Shown: positions 16,942-25,082 of the stretch, one piece after another
Layout: each line of letters opens with the position of its first letter
Position numbering within the stretch: position 1 is the stretch's first letter
Source: VAZQ01 sp035293945
GTDB taxonomy: Bacteria; Pseudomonadota; Alphaproteobacteria; Rhizobiales; Xanthobacteraceae
Assembly (NCBI GenBank): GCA_035293945.1
Contig: DATGLV010000002.1
Coordinates: forward strand, 210,129-274,128
Direction of reading: 5' to 3'
Length of the DNA stretch: 64,000 bases
Notes under the pieces: model-generated
Databases searched by the model: none
Told to the model about the DNA's origin: nothing
What the model saw: the letters and a program-made list of their open reading frames with translations, nothing else
Position numbers and translations under genes: made by a program

Positions 16942-18549
16942 TTGGGGTGCTTCTTGCGTAAGCAAAGTCAGGTCATCATCGTCGGCGGCGGTCCGGTCGG
17001 CGTCGGGCTTGCGGTCGATCTCGGGCTGCGCGGCGTGTCCTGCACGCTGGTGGAGCGGCGCATCGGCATGCACAAGATCCCGAAAGGACAGAACCTCGCC
17101 CAGCGTACACTCGAGCGGTTCTACTTTTGGGGCTGCGTCGACGAATTGCGTGCGCAGCGCCTCTTGCCGCCCGAGGTGCCGGCAGCCGGCGTCACCGCCT
17201 ATAAGAGCCTCATGAGCGAGTATTGGCACATCTTCGCGGGACGGGAGAGCGTCAACGAATTCTATTTCCAAAAGAACGACCGCATGCCGCAGTATCTCCT
17301 GGAGAACGTGCTGCGGCGCAAGATGGCGAGCTTGGCCCAGGTCGAGGCGCATTTCGGCTGGACTGCACGATCGGTCACGGTGGAGCGGGACGGCGTTCGT
17401 GTCGCCATCGCGCCCGAGGGCAGCGACGGGCCTGAGACGGTTCTGGAAGCCGAATATGTGGTCGGTTGCGACGGCGGCCATTCCATCGTGCGCGAGCAGG
17501 CCGGTATCAGCCGCGAGGGCGAAGATTTCGATCAGCTGATGATGCTCGCGGTGTTTCGCTCGCGCGAGCTGACTGAAGGCTTGGCCAAGCGCTTCCCGCT
17601 GCAATCGACCTACCGGGTCTTGGATCCGGCGCTCAACGGCTATTGGCAATTCTTCGGGCGCATCGACCCGGAGGAAGGCTGGTTCTTCCACGCGCCAGTG
17701 CCCGCCGATACCGCACGCGACAACTTCGATTTCGCGGCTCTGCTGCATAATGTCGCCGGCTTCAAGTTCGCGTGTGAGTTTGATCACGTCGGCTTCTGGG
17801 ACCTGCGAGTGGCCGTGGCCGAACGCTATCGTGCCGGCCGCGCCTTCATTGCCGGCGACGCAGCGCACTCGCATCCACCCTACGGCGGCTTCGGGTTGAA
17901 TAACGGCCTCGAGGACGTGGCCAATCTCGGCTGGAAGCTTGCTGCCCGGCTCAACGGCTGGGGCGGCGAAGACCTGCTTGATTCCTACGATACGGAGCGG
18001 CGCCCGGTGTTCCGCGAGATCGGCGATAAGTTCATTGCGGCGCGCATGAGCTGGGAGGGCGAGCTCATCAATCGTCATGACCCCGACCGCGAGCCCGAGG
18101 CCTTCCGCCGCGACTGGGAAGAGCTCAAGACCGGCAGTGGCCCAATCATTCTCAATTATGAGCCGAACTATGAAGGCTCAGGCGTGGTTTTCGGTCCCAA
18201 AGGCGGCGTCAGCCGGGCCCGCGGCGACTACATGGTGCGGGCGCGCGCGGGCCATCATCTGGCGCCACGCAGCCTGAGCTCTGGGCGCAATGTCTTTGAG
18301 GAGCTGGGCGACGGCTTTGCCTTGCTGGCTTTCGGAGCGGAGGACGATGCCGTCGCCGCGTTCGCGGCATCGGCTGCGGCGCGCAGGCTCCCGCTCAAGA
18401 TCATTCGCGATACGCTGGCCGGCGGCCGCGAGGATTATGCGGCGCCGCTGGTGTTGGTGCGTCCCGACCAGTACGTCGTCTGGGCCGGCGATGCTGCTTC
18501 CGGCAATGCCGACGCGGTGATGCGCCGGGCGAGCGGACAGGCGCACTGA
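16942..18549 (+). CDS. FAD-dependent aromatic-ring monooxygenase (PheA/TfdB type)
   Basis: This 535-aa flavoprotein has an N-terminal FAD-binding GGGPVG motif (residues about 14-20, after VIIV), the DG motif VVGCDGGHSIVRE, and the second FAD motif FIAGDAAHSHPPYGGFGLNN near residue 303. These are the signatures of class A flavin monooxygenases that hydroxylate phenols and related compounds. No thioredoxin-like tail is evident. No in-frame ATG exists between the upstream stop at 16915 and the FAD motif, so the start must be TTG at 16942 or 16954. It is unrelated to its flagellar neighbours and may be an insertion. Substrate is unknown. Confidence 0.85.
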   Translation: MGCFLRKQSQVIIVGGGPVGVGLAVDLGLRGVSCTLVERRIGMHKIPKGQNLAQRTLERFYFWGCVDELRAQRLLPPEVPAAGVTAYKSLMSEYWHIFAGRESVNEFYFQKNDRMPQYLLENVLRRKMASLAQVEAHFGWTARSVTVERDGVRVAIAPEGSDGPETVLEAEYVVGCDGGHSIVREQAGISREGEDFDQLMMLAVFRSRELTEGLAKRFPLQSTYRVLDPALNGYWQFFGRIDPEEGWFFHAPVPADTARDNFDFAALLHNVAGFKFACEFDHVGFWDLRVAVAERYRAGRAFIAGDAAHSHPPYGGFGLNNGLEDVANLGWKLAARLNGWGGEDLLDSYDTERRPVFREIGDKFIAARMSWEGELINRHDPDREPEAFRRDWEELKTGSGPIILNYEPNYEGSGVVFGPKGGVSRARGDYMVRARAGHHLAPRSLSSGRNVFEELGDGFALLAFGAEDDAVAAFAASAAARRLPLKIIRDTLAGGREDYAAPLVLVRPDQYVVWAGDAASGNADAVMRRASGQAH

Positions 18550-18629
18550 GCAGGCGAGTTCGCGCCTCGATTTGGGCGGCGCGACTCAGCTCAGAGCTTG
18601 TGAAGAAACACCCGCCTCCGCTCACGCCC

Positions 18630-18678
18630 CGCGGAAGCGGGTTTCCAGCAAAGTAAAGTACTAGCTCCCGCTTCCGCG
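18630..18678. terminator. Bidirectional hairpin between monooxygenase and dksA
   Basis: CGCGGAAGCGGG at 18630-18641 is perfectly complementary to CCCGCTTCCGCG at 18667-18678, a 12-bp stem around a 25-bp loop, between two converging genes. T-tracts are weak. It could terminate both transcripts. Confidence 0.55.
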
Positions 18679-18730
18679 CCGACGAGCGGGAAATCGCAGC
18701 CGCGATTTCTTCGGACGCTCTCAGCCGCGC

Positions 18731-19216
18731 TCAATCGTCGCGATAAACCCGTTCGCGCCGCTCGTGCCTCTCCTGCGCCTCGATCGAGAGTGTGGCGATC
18801 GGGCGAGCCTCCAGCCTTCTCAACGAGATCGGCTCGCCGGTCTCCTCGCAATAGCCGTAGGTGCCGTCCTCGAGCCGCTGCAGGGCGGCGTCGATCTTGG
18901 CGATCAGCTTGCGCTGTCGGTCGCGGGCGCGCAACTCGATTGCCCGGTCCGTCTCCGAGGAGGCGCGGTCGGCCAGATCAGGATGATTTTGATTCTCGTC
19001 CTGAAGATGCTGGAGCGTCTCCTTGGCTTCCTTGAGGATCTCTTCCTTCCAAGCTAGCAGCTTGTCACGGAAATACTCCCGCTGGCGTTCATTCATGAAC
19101 GGCTCTTTGTCGGAAGGTCGATAGTTCTTGTTCTTGTTCTTGTTCTTGTCCAGCAGCGCCACGGTATTTTTGTCCAACAGCGCCACCGCACTGTTCTTGC
19201 TCTTCTCCGAACGCAT
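18731..19216 (-). CDS. dksA: DksA/TraR-family RNA polymerase regulator
   Basis: This 161-aa protein binds RNA polymerase to mediate stringent-type control. It has a long helical coiled coil with ERQREYFRDKLLAWKEEIL and a C-terminal zinc-finger remnant, YGYCEETGEPISLRRLEARP, in which only one of the usual four Cys is clear, as in many alphaproteobacterial DksA-like proteins. The end ERHERRERVYRDD is typical of rhizobial DksA. ATG at 19216 with a GGGG ribosome site was chosen. The first ~45 residues hold a duplicated ALLDKN segment and a Lys-Asn repeat encoded by a hexamer microsatellite, which is unusual. Confidence 0.9.
   Translation of the reverse strand: MRSEKSKNSAVALLDKNTVALLDKNKNKNKNYRPSDKEPFMNERQREYFRDKLLAWKEEILKEAKETLQHLQDENQNHPDLADRASSETDRAIELRARDRQRKLIAKIDAALQRLEDGTYGYCEETGEPISLRRLEARPIATLSIEAQERHERRERVYRDD
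19125..19148. repeat. Hexamer microsatellite inside dksA
   Basis: Four perfect TTCTTG copies in tandem encode Lys-Asn repeats near the DksA N terminus. Just to the right, a ~20-bp unit (TTGTCCAGCAGCGCCACGGT and a near copy) is duplicated. Gain or loss of a hexamer would keep the frame. Confidence 0.85.
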
Positions 19217-19388
19217 AAGAACCCCGTGCCATAAGCGAGCCCTCCTGCTCGCGGGCGCCCTTATATAGGCCCGCCTGCGTACCGACAATCGCGTTTAATG
19301 AGCTCGTGCAGGGCGCCCGCTGTACCGCAGTGCAGTATGGGGGGGTGCGCGGGTTAAGGTTTCGCGCGAGGTTTCGGGTACAATGATA

Positions 19389-19799
19389 TTATCGGGAGGT
19401 CATCTTGGCGATCTCGACCTCGACCCTGAGCTCGATTTCAGCGAGCACGGCGTTGAGCTCGCCCTCACCCGAATCCAGCTGGAGTTGCGCGGCGGCCGAC
19501 CTGAGCTTGGCGAGGATTGCGGGCGGCAGGATGCCGCCCAACAGCCCGATCTTGAGCTCCTCAAGAGCATCAAGCGCGACCCGGCCCCGCTGCACCGCAC
19601 GCTTGCGCCGCATCAGCGGGTCCTCGACCCCCTGCAGCGCGATCAGCGCGTCGATCCCGCCGACCATGCGGGGACCTCCGGCCGGAGCCGAGGCGCGCGG
19701 GGCGGCGTCGCCTTCGACCGCAAAGCCCGAGCCCGTCGTGCGCCGCGCCACAGGTGAAGTTGAAGCCAGATTGGTCGAGCTCGGTGCCGAAATGCGCAT
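19389..19799 (-). CDS. fliX: FliX, flagellar assembly regulator
   Basis: This 136-aa protein matches FliX, which in Caulobacter links basal-body assembly to the sigma-54 activator FlbD. It shows the family pattern: an N-terminal MRIS, a Gly/Ala/Pro linker, and a helical C-terminal domain with GIDALIALQGVEDPLMRRKR and VALDALEELKIGLLGG. ATG at 19799 is the start. It is divergent from flgI, the same fliX-flgI arrangement known in Caulobacter, with an imperfect CtrA box between them. No FlbD is visible in the window. Confidence 0.88.
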   Translation of the reverse strand: MRISAPSSTNLASTSPVARRTTGSGFAVEGDAAPRASAPAGGPRMVGGIDALIALQGVEDPLMRRKRAVQRGRVALDALEELKIGLLGGILPPAILAKLRSAAAQLQLDSGEGELNAVLAEIELRVEVEIAKMTSR

Positions 19800-19859
19800 C
19801 GATGATGCCTTCAGTCCGAGCCGCCCCGGCTCGGCCCCTCATCATTCGGCCCATCATGG

Positions 19860-19874
19860 TTAACGAGCCGTAAA
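19860..19874. promoter_or_regulatory. Imperfect CtrA-type box of fliX/flgI
   Basis: TTAACGAGCCGTAAA fits TTAA-N7-TAAA, one base off the consensus. It lies 61 bp upstream of fliX. An identical 18-bp stretch (TGGTTAACGAGCCGTAAA) recurs at 33166-33183. Confidence 0.5.
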
Positions 19875-19988
19875 CAGCCCGGCAAAATCTGCCGCACCCG
19901 GCAAGGAATCCCACTGCCGGGCTTCGAACGGCGCCAAATCGCGACGGATATCCCTGCAATTTGAGTACGTTATCGGCGCACACCCGAG

Positions 19989-20004
19989 TGGCACGCAATT
20001 CGCT
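19989..20004 (+). promoter_or_regulatory. Weak sigma-54-like element before flgI
   Basis: TGGCACGCAATTCGCT keeps the GG-N10-GC spacing and the full TGGCACG box, with TCGC in place of TTGC. It ends 38 bp before the flgI start, which is suitable for a promoter. One key base is off, so this is tentative. Confidence 0.35.
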
Positions 20005-20042
20005 CATCAGCGGCTGGTCCGAACTCATTATTGGGGAGCAAT

Positions 20043-21152
20043 ATGACGAGGACGTTTCGCGGCGCACTCGCCGCGGCCTTTCTGTCGATTTACGCCACCG
20101 CACCTGCCGTGGCGACCTCGCGCATCAAGGACCTCGCCAATATCGAGGGCGTGCGCCAGAACCAGTTGATCGGCTACGGGCTGGTCGTCGGTCTCAATGG
20201 CACCGGCGACACGCTGAACAACATCCCGTTCACCAAGCAATCGCTGCAAGCGATGCTGGAGCGGCTCGGTGTCAACGTCCGGGGCCAAACCATGCGTACC
20301 GGCAATGTGGCCGCCGTCATGGTCACCGCCAACCTGCCGCCATTCGGCACCCAGGGCACGCGCATCGATGTGACGGTCTCGGCTTTGGGCGATTCCAAGA
20401 GCCTGCAGGGCGGCACGCTCCTGGTCACCCCGCTGATGGGCGCGGACGGCAACGTCTATGCGGTCGCCCAGGGTTCGCTCGCGATCGGCGGATTTGAGGC
20501 GCAGGGCGATGCCGCCAAGATCGTGCGTGGGGTGCCTACCGTGGGGCGGATCGCCAACGGGGCCATCATCGAGCGGGAGATCGAGTTCGCGCTGAACAAG
20601 CTCAACACGGTGCGCCTGGCGCTGCGCAACGCCGACTTCACCACCGCCAAGCGGATCGCCTCGGCGGTCAATGACTATATCGGGGGGCCGGTCGCGGAGC
20701 CGCTCGATCCCTCGACGGTGCAGATTTCGCTGCCGCAGAAGTCGACCGGCAACGTGGTCGCGCTGCTGACCGAGATCGAGCAGCTGCAGGTTGATCCGGA
20801 TCTTGCCGCCAAGGTGATCATCGACGAGCGCTCCGGCATCATCGTGCTCGGCCGCGACGTGCGCGTGTCGACCGTAGCGGTGGCGCAGGGCAATCTCACG
20901 GTCACCATCTCCGAGGCGCCGCAGGTGAGCCAGCCGCAGCCTCTGGCACGCGGCCAGACCGTGGTTACGCCGCGCTCTCGCGTCGGCGTCACCGAGGACG
21001 GCAAGGGGCTGGCCCTGGTGCGCGAGGGCGTCTCGCTGCAGCAATTGGTCGACGGCCTCAACGCGCTCGGCATCGGCCCGCGCGATCTCATCGCTATCCT
21101 GCAGGCGATCAAGGCCGCCGGCGCCATCCAGGCCGACATCGAGGTGATGTGA
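20043..21152 (+). CDS. flgI: FlgI, flagellar P-ring protein
   Basis: This is a 369-aa periplasmic ring protein of normal length. A signal peptide ends at AVATS (about residue 27). Diagnostic stretches include RIKDLANIEGVRQNQLIGYG, LVVGLNGTGDTLNN, and the C-terminal LVDGLNALGIGPRDLIAIL and IKAAGAIQADIEV. ATG at 20043 has a GGGGAG ribosome site five bases away. The stop overlaps the next start by one base (TGATG), so flgI and the rod-binding gene are coupled. It depends on FlgA, encoded at 13.3 kb, for assembly. Confidence 0.97.
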   Translation: MTRTFRGALAAAFLSIYATAPAVATSRIKDLANIEGVRQNQLIGYGLVVGLNGTGDTLNNIPFTKQSLQAMLERLGVNVRGQTMRTGNVAAVMVTANLPPFGTQGTRIDVTVSALGDSKSLQGGTLLVTPLMGADGNVYAVAQGSLAIGGFEAQGDAAKIVRGVPTVGRIANGAIIEREIEFALNKLNTVRLALRNADFTTAKRIASAVNDYIGGPVAEPLDPSTVQISLPQKSTGNVVALLTEIEQLQVDPDLAAKVIIDERSGIIVLGRDVRVSTVAVAQGNLTVTISEAPQVSQPQPLARGQTVVTPRSRVGVTEDGKGLALVREGVSLQQLVDGLNALGIGPRDLIAILQAIKAAGAIQADIEVM

Positions 21153-21547
21153 TGAGCGCGCTGCCCACCTTCGCCCTGCCCTCGCTGGCTGCCCCGGCCG
21201 CTGCTGCATTCGCCCGCGGCACCTCGATCAATAGCGCGGCCGGCGGAAGCTCACATGCGGCTTCCGCCCCCAACAGCAAAGCACGGACGGCGGCGGTGAA
21301 TTTCGAGGCGCAGTTCCTCAACGCGATGTTCAGCCAGATGGAGACCGGCATCGACGGGGACGGTCCATTCGGGGGCGGGCCGGCGGTCGGCGTATGGCGC
21401 TCCTTTTTGACCGACCAATACGCCAGGAGCTTCGCGCAGGCCGGCGGCATCGGCATTGCCGATAAGGTCTATCACGCCCTGCTGGCGCAACAGGAAGCGC
21501 CCGCTGCTGTGGCCTCGAATGCGAACGCCGGCAGCTCTCGGCAATAG
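21152..21547 (+). CDS. flgJ: Rod-binding protein (FlgJ N-terminal domain)
   Basis: This 131-aa protein contains only the rod-binding half of FlgJ: FEAQFLNAMFSQMETGIDGD, then GGGPAVGVWRSFLTDQYARS and AGGIGIADKVYHAL. The muramidase domain found in enterobacterial FlgJ is absent, as is usual in alphaproteobacteria, where the protein is also known as a CheL-type product. It probably acts as the rod cap or scaffold in the periplasm. ATG at 21152 overlaps the flgI stop by one base; a GTG at 21149 is possible. Confidence 0.9.
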   Translation: MSALPTFALPSLAAPAAAAFARGTSINSAAGGSSHAASAPNSKARTAAVNFEAQFLNAMFSQMETGIDGDGPFGGGPAVGVWRSFLTDQYARSFAQAGGIGIADKVYHALLAQQEAPAAVASNANAGSSRQ

Positions 21548-21725
21548 GTGGATGAAACGGGTTGTTAACTAGCAGCCAGATAATCTGCTCCTAAGCTCCG
21601 GCGCAATTCACGAAATCCTAACCGATCGTAACCCGGCGTCCGACAATTCGAAGGAACGCCCGGAGCAATCGTCAACCAACAACTGCGAACGCGCCTCTAC
21701 AAGACAGCAAGCAGACGCCAGGCAC

Positions 21726-22208
21726 ATGCAAAAGACGCCACCCGCCGAACGCGCCGCATCCCAACCGATCGGCCCACCTCCGGACGCGCAGAACGCGCTT
21801 CTTCGCCTCACGGAGATCATGGACGGACTTGAAGCCATCGTGGTGGAGGAGACCGCGCTGGTGCGCGCCGGCAAGCTCAAGAGTGCAAGCCTGCTCATGC
21901 CCAAGAAGACGGAGCTCTCCAATCTTTATTTCAAGACAGTGGAGCAGCTCAGGGCGCAAAAGCTCATGAGCCGCGCGGTGCCGCAGGAAGCGAGCGCGCT
22001 GGCGCGCCGGCACGAAAAGCTGCACGCCACGCTCAAGACCAACCTGATGGTGCTGGCGACCGCGCACGCAGTCTCGGAAGGGATCATGCGTCGGCTTTCC
22101 GGCGACCTCGCCCGCAAAGCCTGCCCGGGCGTCTACGGCGCCTCAGGGCGGACCGTGGCGCCAGACCCGAGGCGAGCGCCGCCGCTGGCGTTGAGCCGAA
22201 CACTTTGA
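21726..22208 (+). CDS. flgN: FlgN-like flagellar chaperone candidate
   Basis: This 160-aa protein is helical, with LLRLTEIMDGLEAIVVEETA followed by LVRAGKLKSASLLMPKKTEL, which fits the FlgN pattern of an N-terminal helix then a short-motif region and coiled coil. FlgN would keep FlgK and FlgL soluble before export. It sits 178 bp after the flgJ gene, the position FlgN-like genes take in Bradyrhizobium-type clusters. The Pro/Arg-rich last 30 residues look unstructured. Similarity is moderate; it could also be an unrelated helical flagellar protein. Confidence 0.55.
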   Translation: MQKTPPAERAASQPIGPPPDAQNALLRLTEIMDGLEAIVVEETALVRAGKLKSASLLMPKKTELSNLYFKTVEQLRAQKLMSRAVPQEASALARRHEKLHATLKTNLMVLATAHAVSEGIMRRLSGDLARKACPGVYGASGRTVAPDPRRAPPLALSRTL

Positions 22209-22262
22209 AAGCCGCGGCGCCGGCCGCCGGAAAGGAAATCTTGTCCATGGGGCTAGTCCTGG

Positions 22263-22391
22263 GTCGCCGGCGGCGCGGGCTCCTTGGGCTCGCATCTCTG
22301 CCTACGTCTGCTCGAGCGCGGGGACGAAGCGCTCTGCGTCAACGATTTCTTCGCCGGCAGCGCGGATAGTGCCGCGTATGTCGGCTCCAAC
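22263..22391 (+). pseudogene. Remnant of NAD-dependent sugar epimerase/decarboxylase
   Basis: This 43-codon stretch, right after an in-frame TAG at 22254, reads VAGGAGSLGSHLCLRLLERG and then DEALCVNDFF-AGS. It is the Rossmann start of a UDP-glucuronate decarboxylase or dTDP-glucose dehydratase, with the GGAGxLGS nucleotide motif intact. The frame continues but the similarity stops, and no start codon or remaining domain is present. It is therefore a decayed fragment in the 301-bp gap before the GT4 gene. It implies that the island once encoded its own sugar-nucleotide enzyme. Confidence 0.7.
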
Positions 22392-22509
22392 GCGCGCCAG
22401 GAACAAAGAGCGGCAAGCGGCGACGCCGGGGACCGACGGTGTGCACGATCGATCTGCAGCGCCGTTGCCGAAAACGGCTTGAAGGAAGAGCTTCGAAGCG
22501 GAGACAGCA

Positions 22510-23721
22510 ATGACGCAACCGGTGATGATACAGTGGTCTATATCGAGCTTTTTCGGCTGGGGCGTCTACGGCCTCAACCTCGCTTTGAACTGGGCCGGCG
22601 ACGGCGAGATCGAGCCGGTCTGCGTTTCCCCCTTCACGCCCGGACAGATCAACGTCGATCCTCTGCGCCAGCGAGCGCTGCTGCCGTTTCTCCTGCGTTC
22701 CATCCAGTTCCAGGAGCAGATCGCGCAGCACGCAGGCGGTTCGGCCACGGCGAGCGCCCCGCTCCTGCTGGCGCTCGGCAACGGCTTCCTGGGTTCGCCG
22801 GCAGCTCACAACGTGGTGCTCGGGGGTAGTCCGACCATCGGGGTGATCTTCTTCGAAGAGGCTCTCGACCAAGAAGCAGTAAAGCGCGGCAAGCAGCTGC
22901 CGCTGATGATCACCGGCTCGACCTGGAACGAGCAGGTCCTGCGCGCCTATGGATTCGACAATGTGCAGACGATCCTGCAGGGCATCGATCCGACCCATTT
23001 CCATCCCGGGCCCAAGCTCGGGGTGATGGGCGACCGCTTTCTCATCTTCTCCGGCGGCAAGGCGGAGTTGCGCAAAGGCCAGGACATCGTGATGGCGGCA
23101 TTCCGGGTTTTCGCCAAGCGCCACCCGGAAGCAACCCTGGTCACGGCCTGGCATAGCCCGTGGCCACACCTTGCCCGCAGCCTCGACCAAACCGGATTGG
23201 TCGCGCCGGTCGTCTTCGACAAAGAGGGCAAGCTCGACGCCACTGCCTGGGCTGCCGCCAACGACGTCGCGCCGCAGCAGATCCTCGATCTCGGCAACAT
23301 CCCGAACGTGGACATGCCGACGGTGCTGCGCGAGATGGATGCGGCGGTCTTCACCAACCGGTCCGAGGGTGGCACCAACCTGGTCGCCATGGAGTGCATG
23401 GCGTGCGGAGTTCCGGTCATCCTTTCGCGCAATACCGGCCATCTCGACCTGATCAAGGAGGACAATTGCTATCCGCTCGATGAGCAGAAGGCGGTCGACA
23501 ACCGCTGGAACAGCGTCGCCGACGTCGCCTGCTGGGGCGAAAGCCAGGTCGACGAAGTGGTCGAGCGCCTGGAGCAGATCTTCGCCGACCGCGAGACCGC
23601 CCGGCTGCGCGCGGCACGTGCCGCTCGCATGATGCAGCGCATGACCTGGGCCGACACCGCGCGACAAATGAAAGAGATCGTGCTGAAGGCGGCCAAGGAT
23701 TTGGTGCAGAAAGCCGCGTGA
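22510..23721 (+). CDS. GT4-type glycosyltransferase
   Basis: This 403-aa protein has the two-domain GT-B pattern. The C-terminal half contains LIFSGGKAELRKGQDIVMAA, the phosphate-binding core of family 4, and around residues 286-305 SEGGTNLVAMECMACGVPVI, the acidic motif that holds the nucleotide sugar. It should transfer a sugar from a nucleotide donor; donor and acceptor are unknown. It begins the accessory island right after the flagellar P-ring genes, flanked on both sides by decayed coding remnants. ATG at 22510 is the start. A role in flagellar or surface glycan synthesis is inferred from context. Confidence 0.85.
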   Translation: MTQPVMIQWSISSFFGWGVYGLNLALNWAGDGEIEPVCVSPFTPGQINVDPLRQRALLPFLLRSIQFQEQIAQHAGGSATASAPLLLALGNGFLGSPAAHNVVLGGSPTIGVIFFEEALDQEAVKRGKQLPLMITGSTWNEQVLRAYGFDNVQTILQGIDPTHFHPGPKLGVMGDRFLIFSGGKAELRKGQDIVMAAFRVFAKRHPEATLVTAWHSPWPHLARSLDQTGLVAPVVFDKEGKLDATAWAAANDVAPQQILDLGNIPNVDMPTVLREMDAAVFTNRSEGGTNLVAMECMACGVPVILSRNTGHLDLIKEDNCYPLDEQKAVDNRWNSVADVACWGESQVDEVVERLEQIFADRETARLRAARAARMMQRMTWADTARQMKEIVLKAAKDLVQKAA

Positions 23722-24193
23722 TCGAACCTCAAAGGGGGCAATCGGGGTGGAATGGAATATAGAGATCCGCGGGCGCGGCGGCCGCATCGCCGCGATGTCA
23801 CCTGACCTGATCGACGGCCGAAGCCTCCGCGACGGCTACTTGCGCGCTTGTGGAATTGGACAGCAGACGCGGGCGTGAGGAACCTGGAGCTGGTCAAGGG
23901 CATGTTCGCGGACAGCATCCCGACCATGCTGCCTGCGGTGGAGAATCTTGTTATCCGTCGCGATGGCCTGCGCGCCGAGCAGGCGTTTCCGCACCACGTA
24001 TGTCGGACGCCCTGGTGTAACGGTGCCGGCGCGGTGCCGCTCACGCTGCCGCACTTCCTCCGCGGTCGAATCGTCCGTTGTCCCTGCGGCTATGTCCGTT
24101 CGGCCCTGCCGCTGGAATTCAATCGCGCTCAAAGCTCAGGAACGGCTCCGAGCGGATCACGCAATCAACCTGCCATGCAGAAGACAAATCCGA
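23722..24193. pseudogene. Decayed coding region, unidentified methyltransferase-like traces
   Basis: This 472-bp gap holds no intact gene. A GTG frame at 23747 with a good GGGGG site encodes 43 codons (containing MSPDLIDGRS) and stops. Overlapping it in another frame from 23848, a stretch contains NLELVKGMFADSIPTMLPAV, which resembles part of a TylF-type sugar O-methyltransferase. The two pieces suggest one or more disrupted methyltransferase genes. I could not establish the family with confidence. Confidence 0.35.
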
Positions 24194-25060
24194 TCATGCC
24201 GCGTGCGCGGTCGGGATCAGCAAAGCCTGGTATCGAGGGGCAAGATCGGTGCCCGTCACGCGGTCGTAGGCTTGGAGCGCCAGGTGGACGACGTCGATTG
24301 ACTTGTAGACATAGTGAAGGATCACCGCGAGCTTCAACAATTGCTCGGGTTGGAGCCGTTCGAGATGCGTGATGTCCTTGATGAAGATCATGTCAGCCCA
24401 AAGCACTTGACTTAACGGGTTATGCAAATTGCCGTTGACCACAAAAGGCTTCAGCGCCCGGCCATGCAAGTCGAAGAACCTGTGAAGCAGGAAGCCGAGC
24501 TTGCGCAGGGCCAGCTCTTGCTCCGAGAACAGGGGTTGCCCCGTGTACATCGGCACGAACATGACCTCGGTATGAACGACGAGGCAGCGCTTCAGTTTTT
24601 CTGCTGCATTCTCGAACACCAATAGCTCGCCGCCTTGGACATCGATCTTGAGATAGTCCATCGCCTCGACCTCGGCGACATCGTCGAGCCGCCTGGTATC
24701 GACTTCAACCAGCTCTTTGACCTCCGACCATTGTCCAAACAGGTGAAGGAGGTCGAGGAGATCCAGGTTAGGCGGCAGGAGCGAATTCATGCCCGACATG
24801 GCGCAGACGCGAAATTGATGCCGCCTGCCGTCGCCGATCGCGTATGGCAGGTACGTCTCTCGAGGGCCTTTCTCTGCCAGCAGCCGCTCGAACGCTTCCG
24901 GGTCAGGTTCAAAACCTGTCACCGACGCCATGTCTTCGTCGATGAGCGTCTGATAGGGAGGCTTGACATCGGCCAGCGGGTTCGCGCCCACGTCAACGAC
25001 GTTGACCCGCGGCAGGGCGACTATCCCCGCGCAGACATCGACGAGCGATGGCAGCTCCAT
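24194..25060 (-). CDS. FkbM-family methyltransferase
   Basis: This 288-aa SAM-dependent methyltransferase has the SAM-binding motif VNVVDVGANP near residue 20, GFEPDPEAF after it, and the FkbM signature DYLKIDVQGGELLVFENA around residues 135-152. FkbM enzymes methylate hydroxyl groups of sugars and polyketides. It begins at ATG 25060 with a GGGGAGG site and is 22 bp downstream of the double-headed methyltransferase, so they form a two-gene leftward operon. Methylation of a flagellin or surface glycan is an inference from the neighbouring glycosyltransferases. Confidence 0.85.
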   Translation of the reverse strand: MELPSLVDVCAGIVALPRVNVVDVGANPLADVKPPYQTLIDEDMASVTGFEPDPEAFERLLAEKGPRETYLPYAIGDGRRHQFRVCAMSGMNSLLPPNLDLLDLLHLFGQWSEVKELVEVDTRRLDDVAEVEAMDYLKIDVQGGELLVFENAAEKLKRCLVVHTEVMFVPMYTGQPLFSEQELALRKLGFLLHRFFDLHGRALKPFVVNGNLHNPLSQVLWADMIFIKDITHLERLQPEQLLKLAVILHYVYKSIDVVHLALQAYDRVTGTDLAPRYQALLIPTAHAA

Positions 25061-25082
25061 CTGTGGCCTCCCCGCACCCGAT

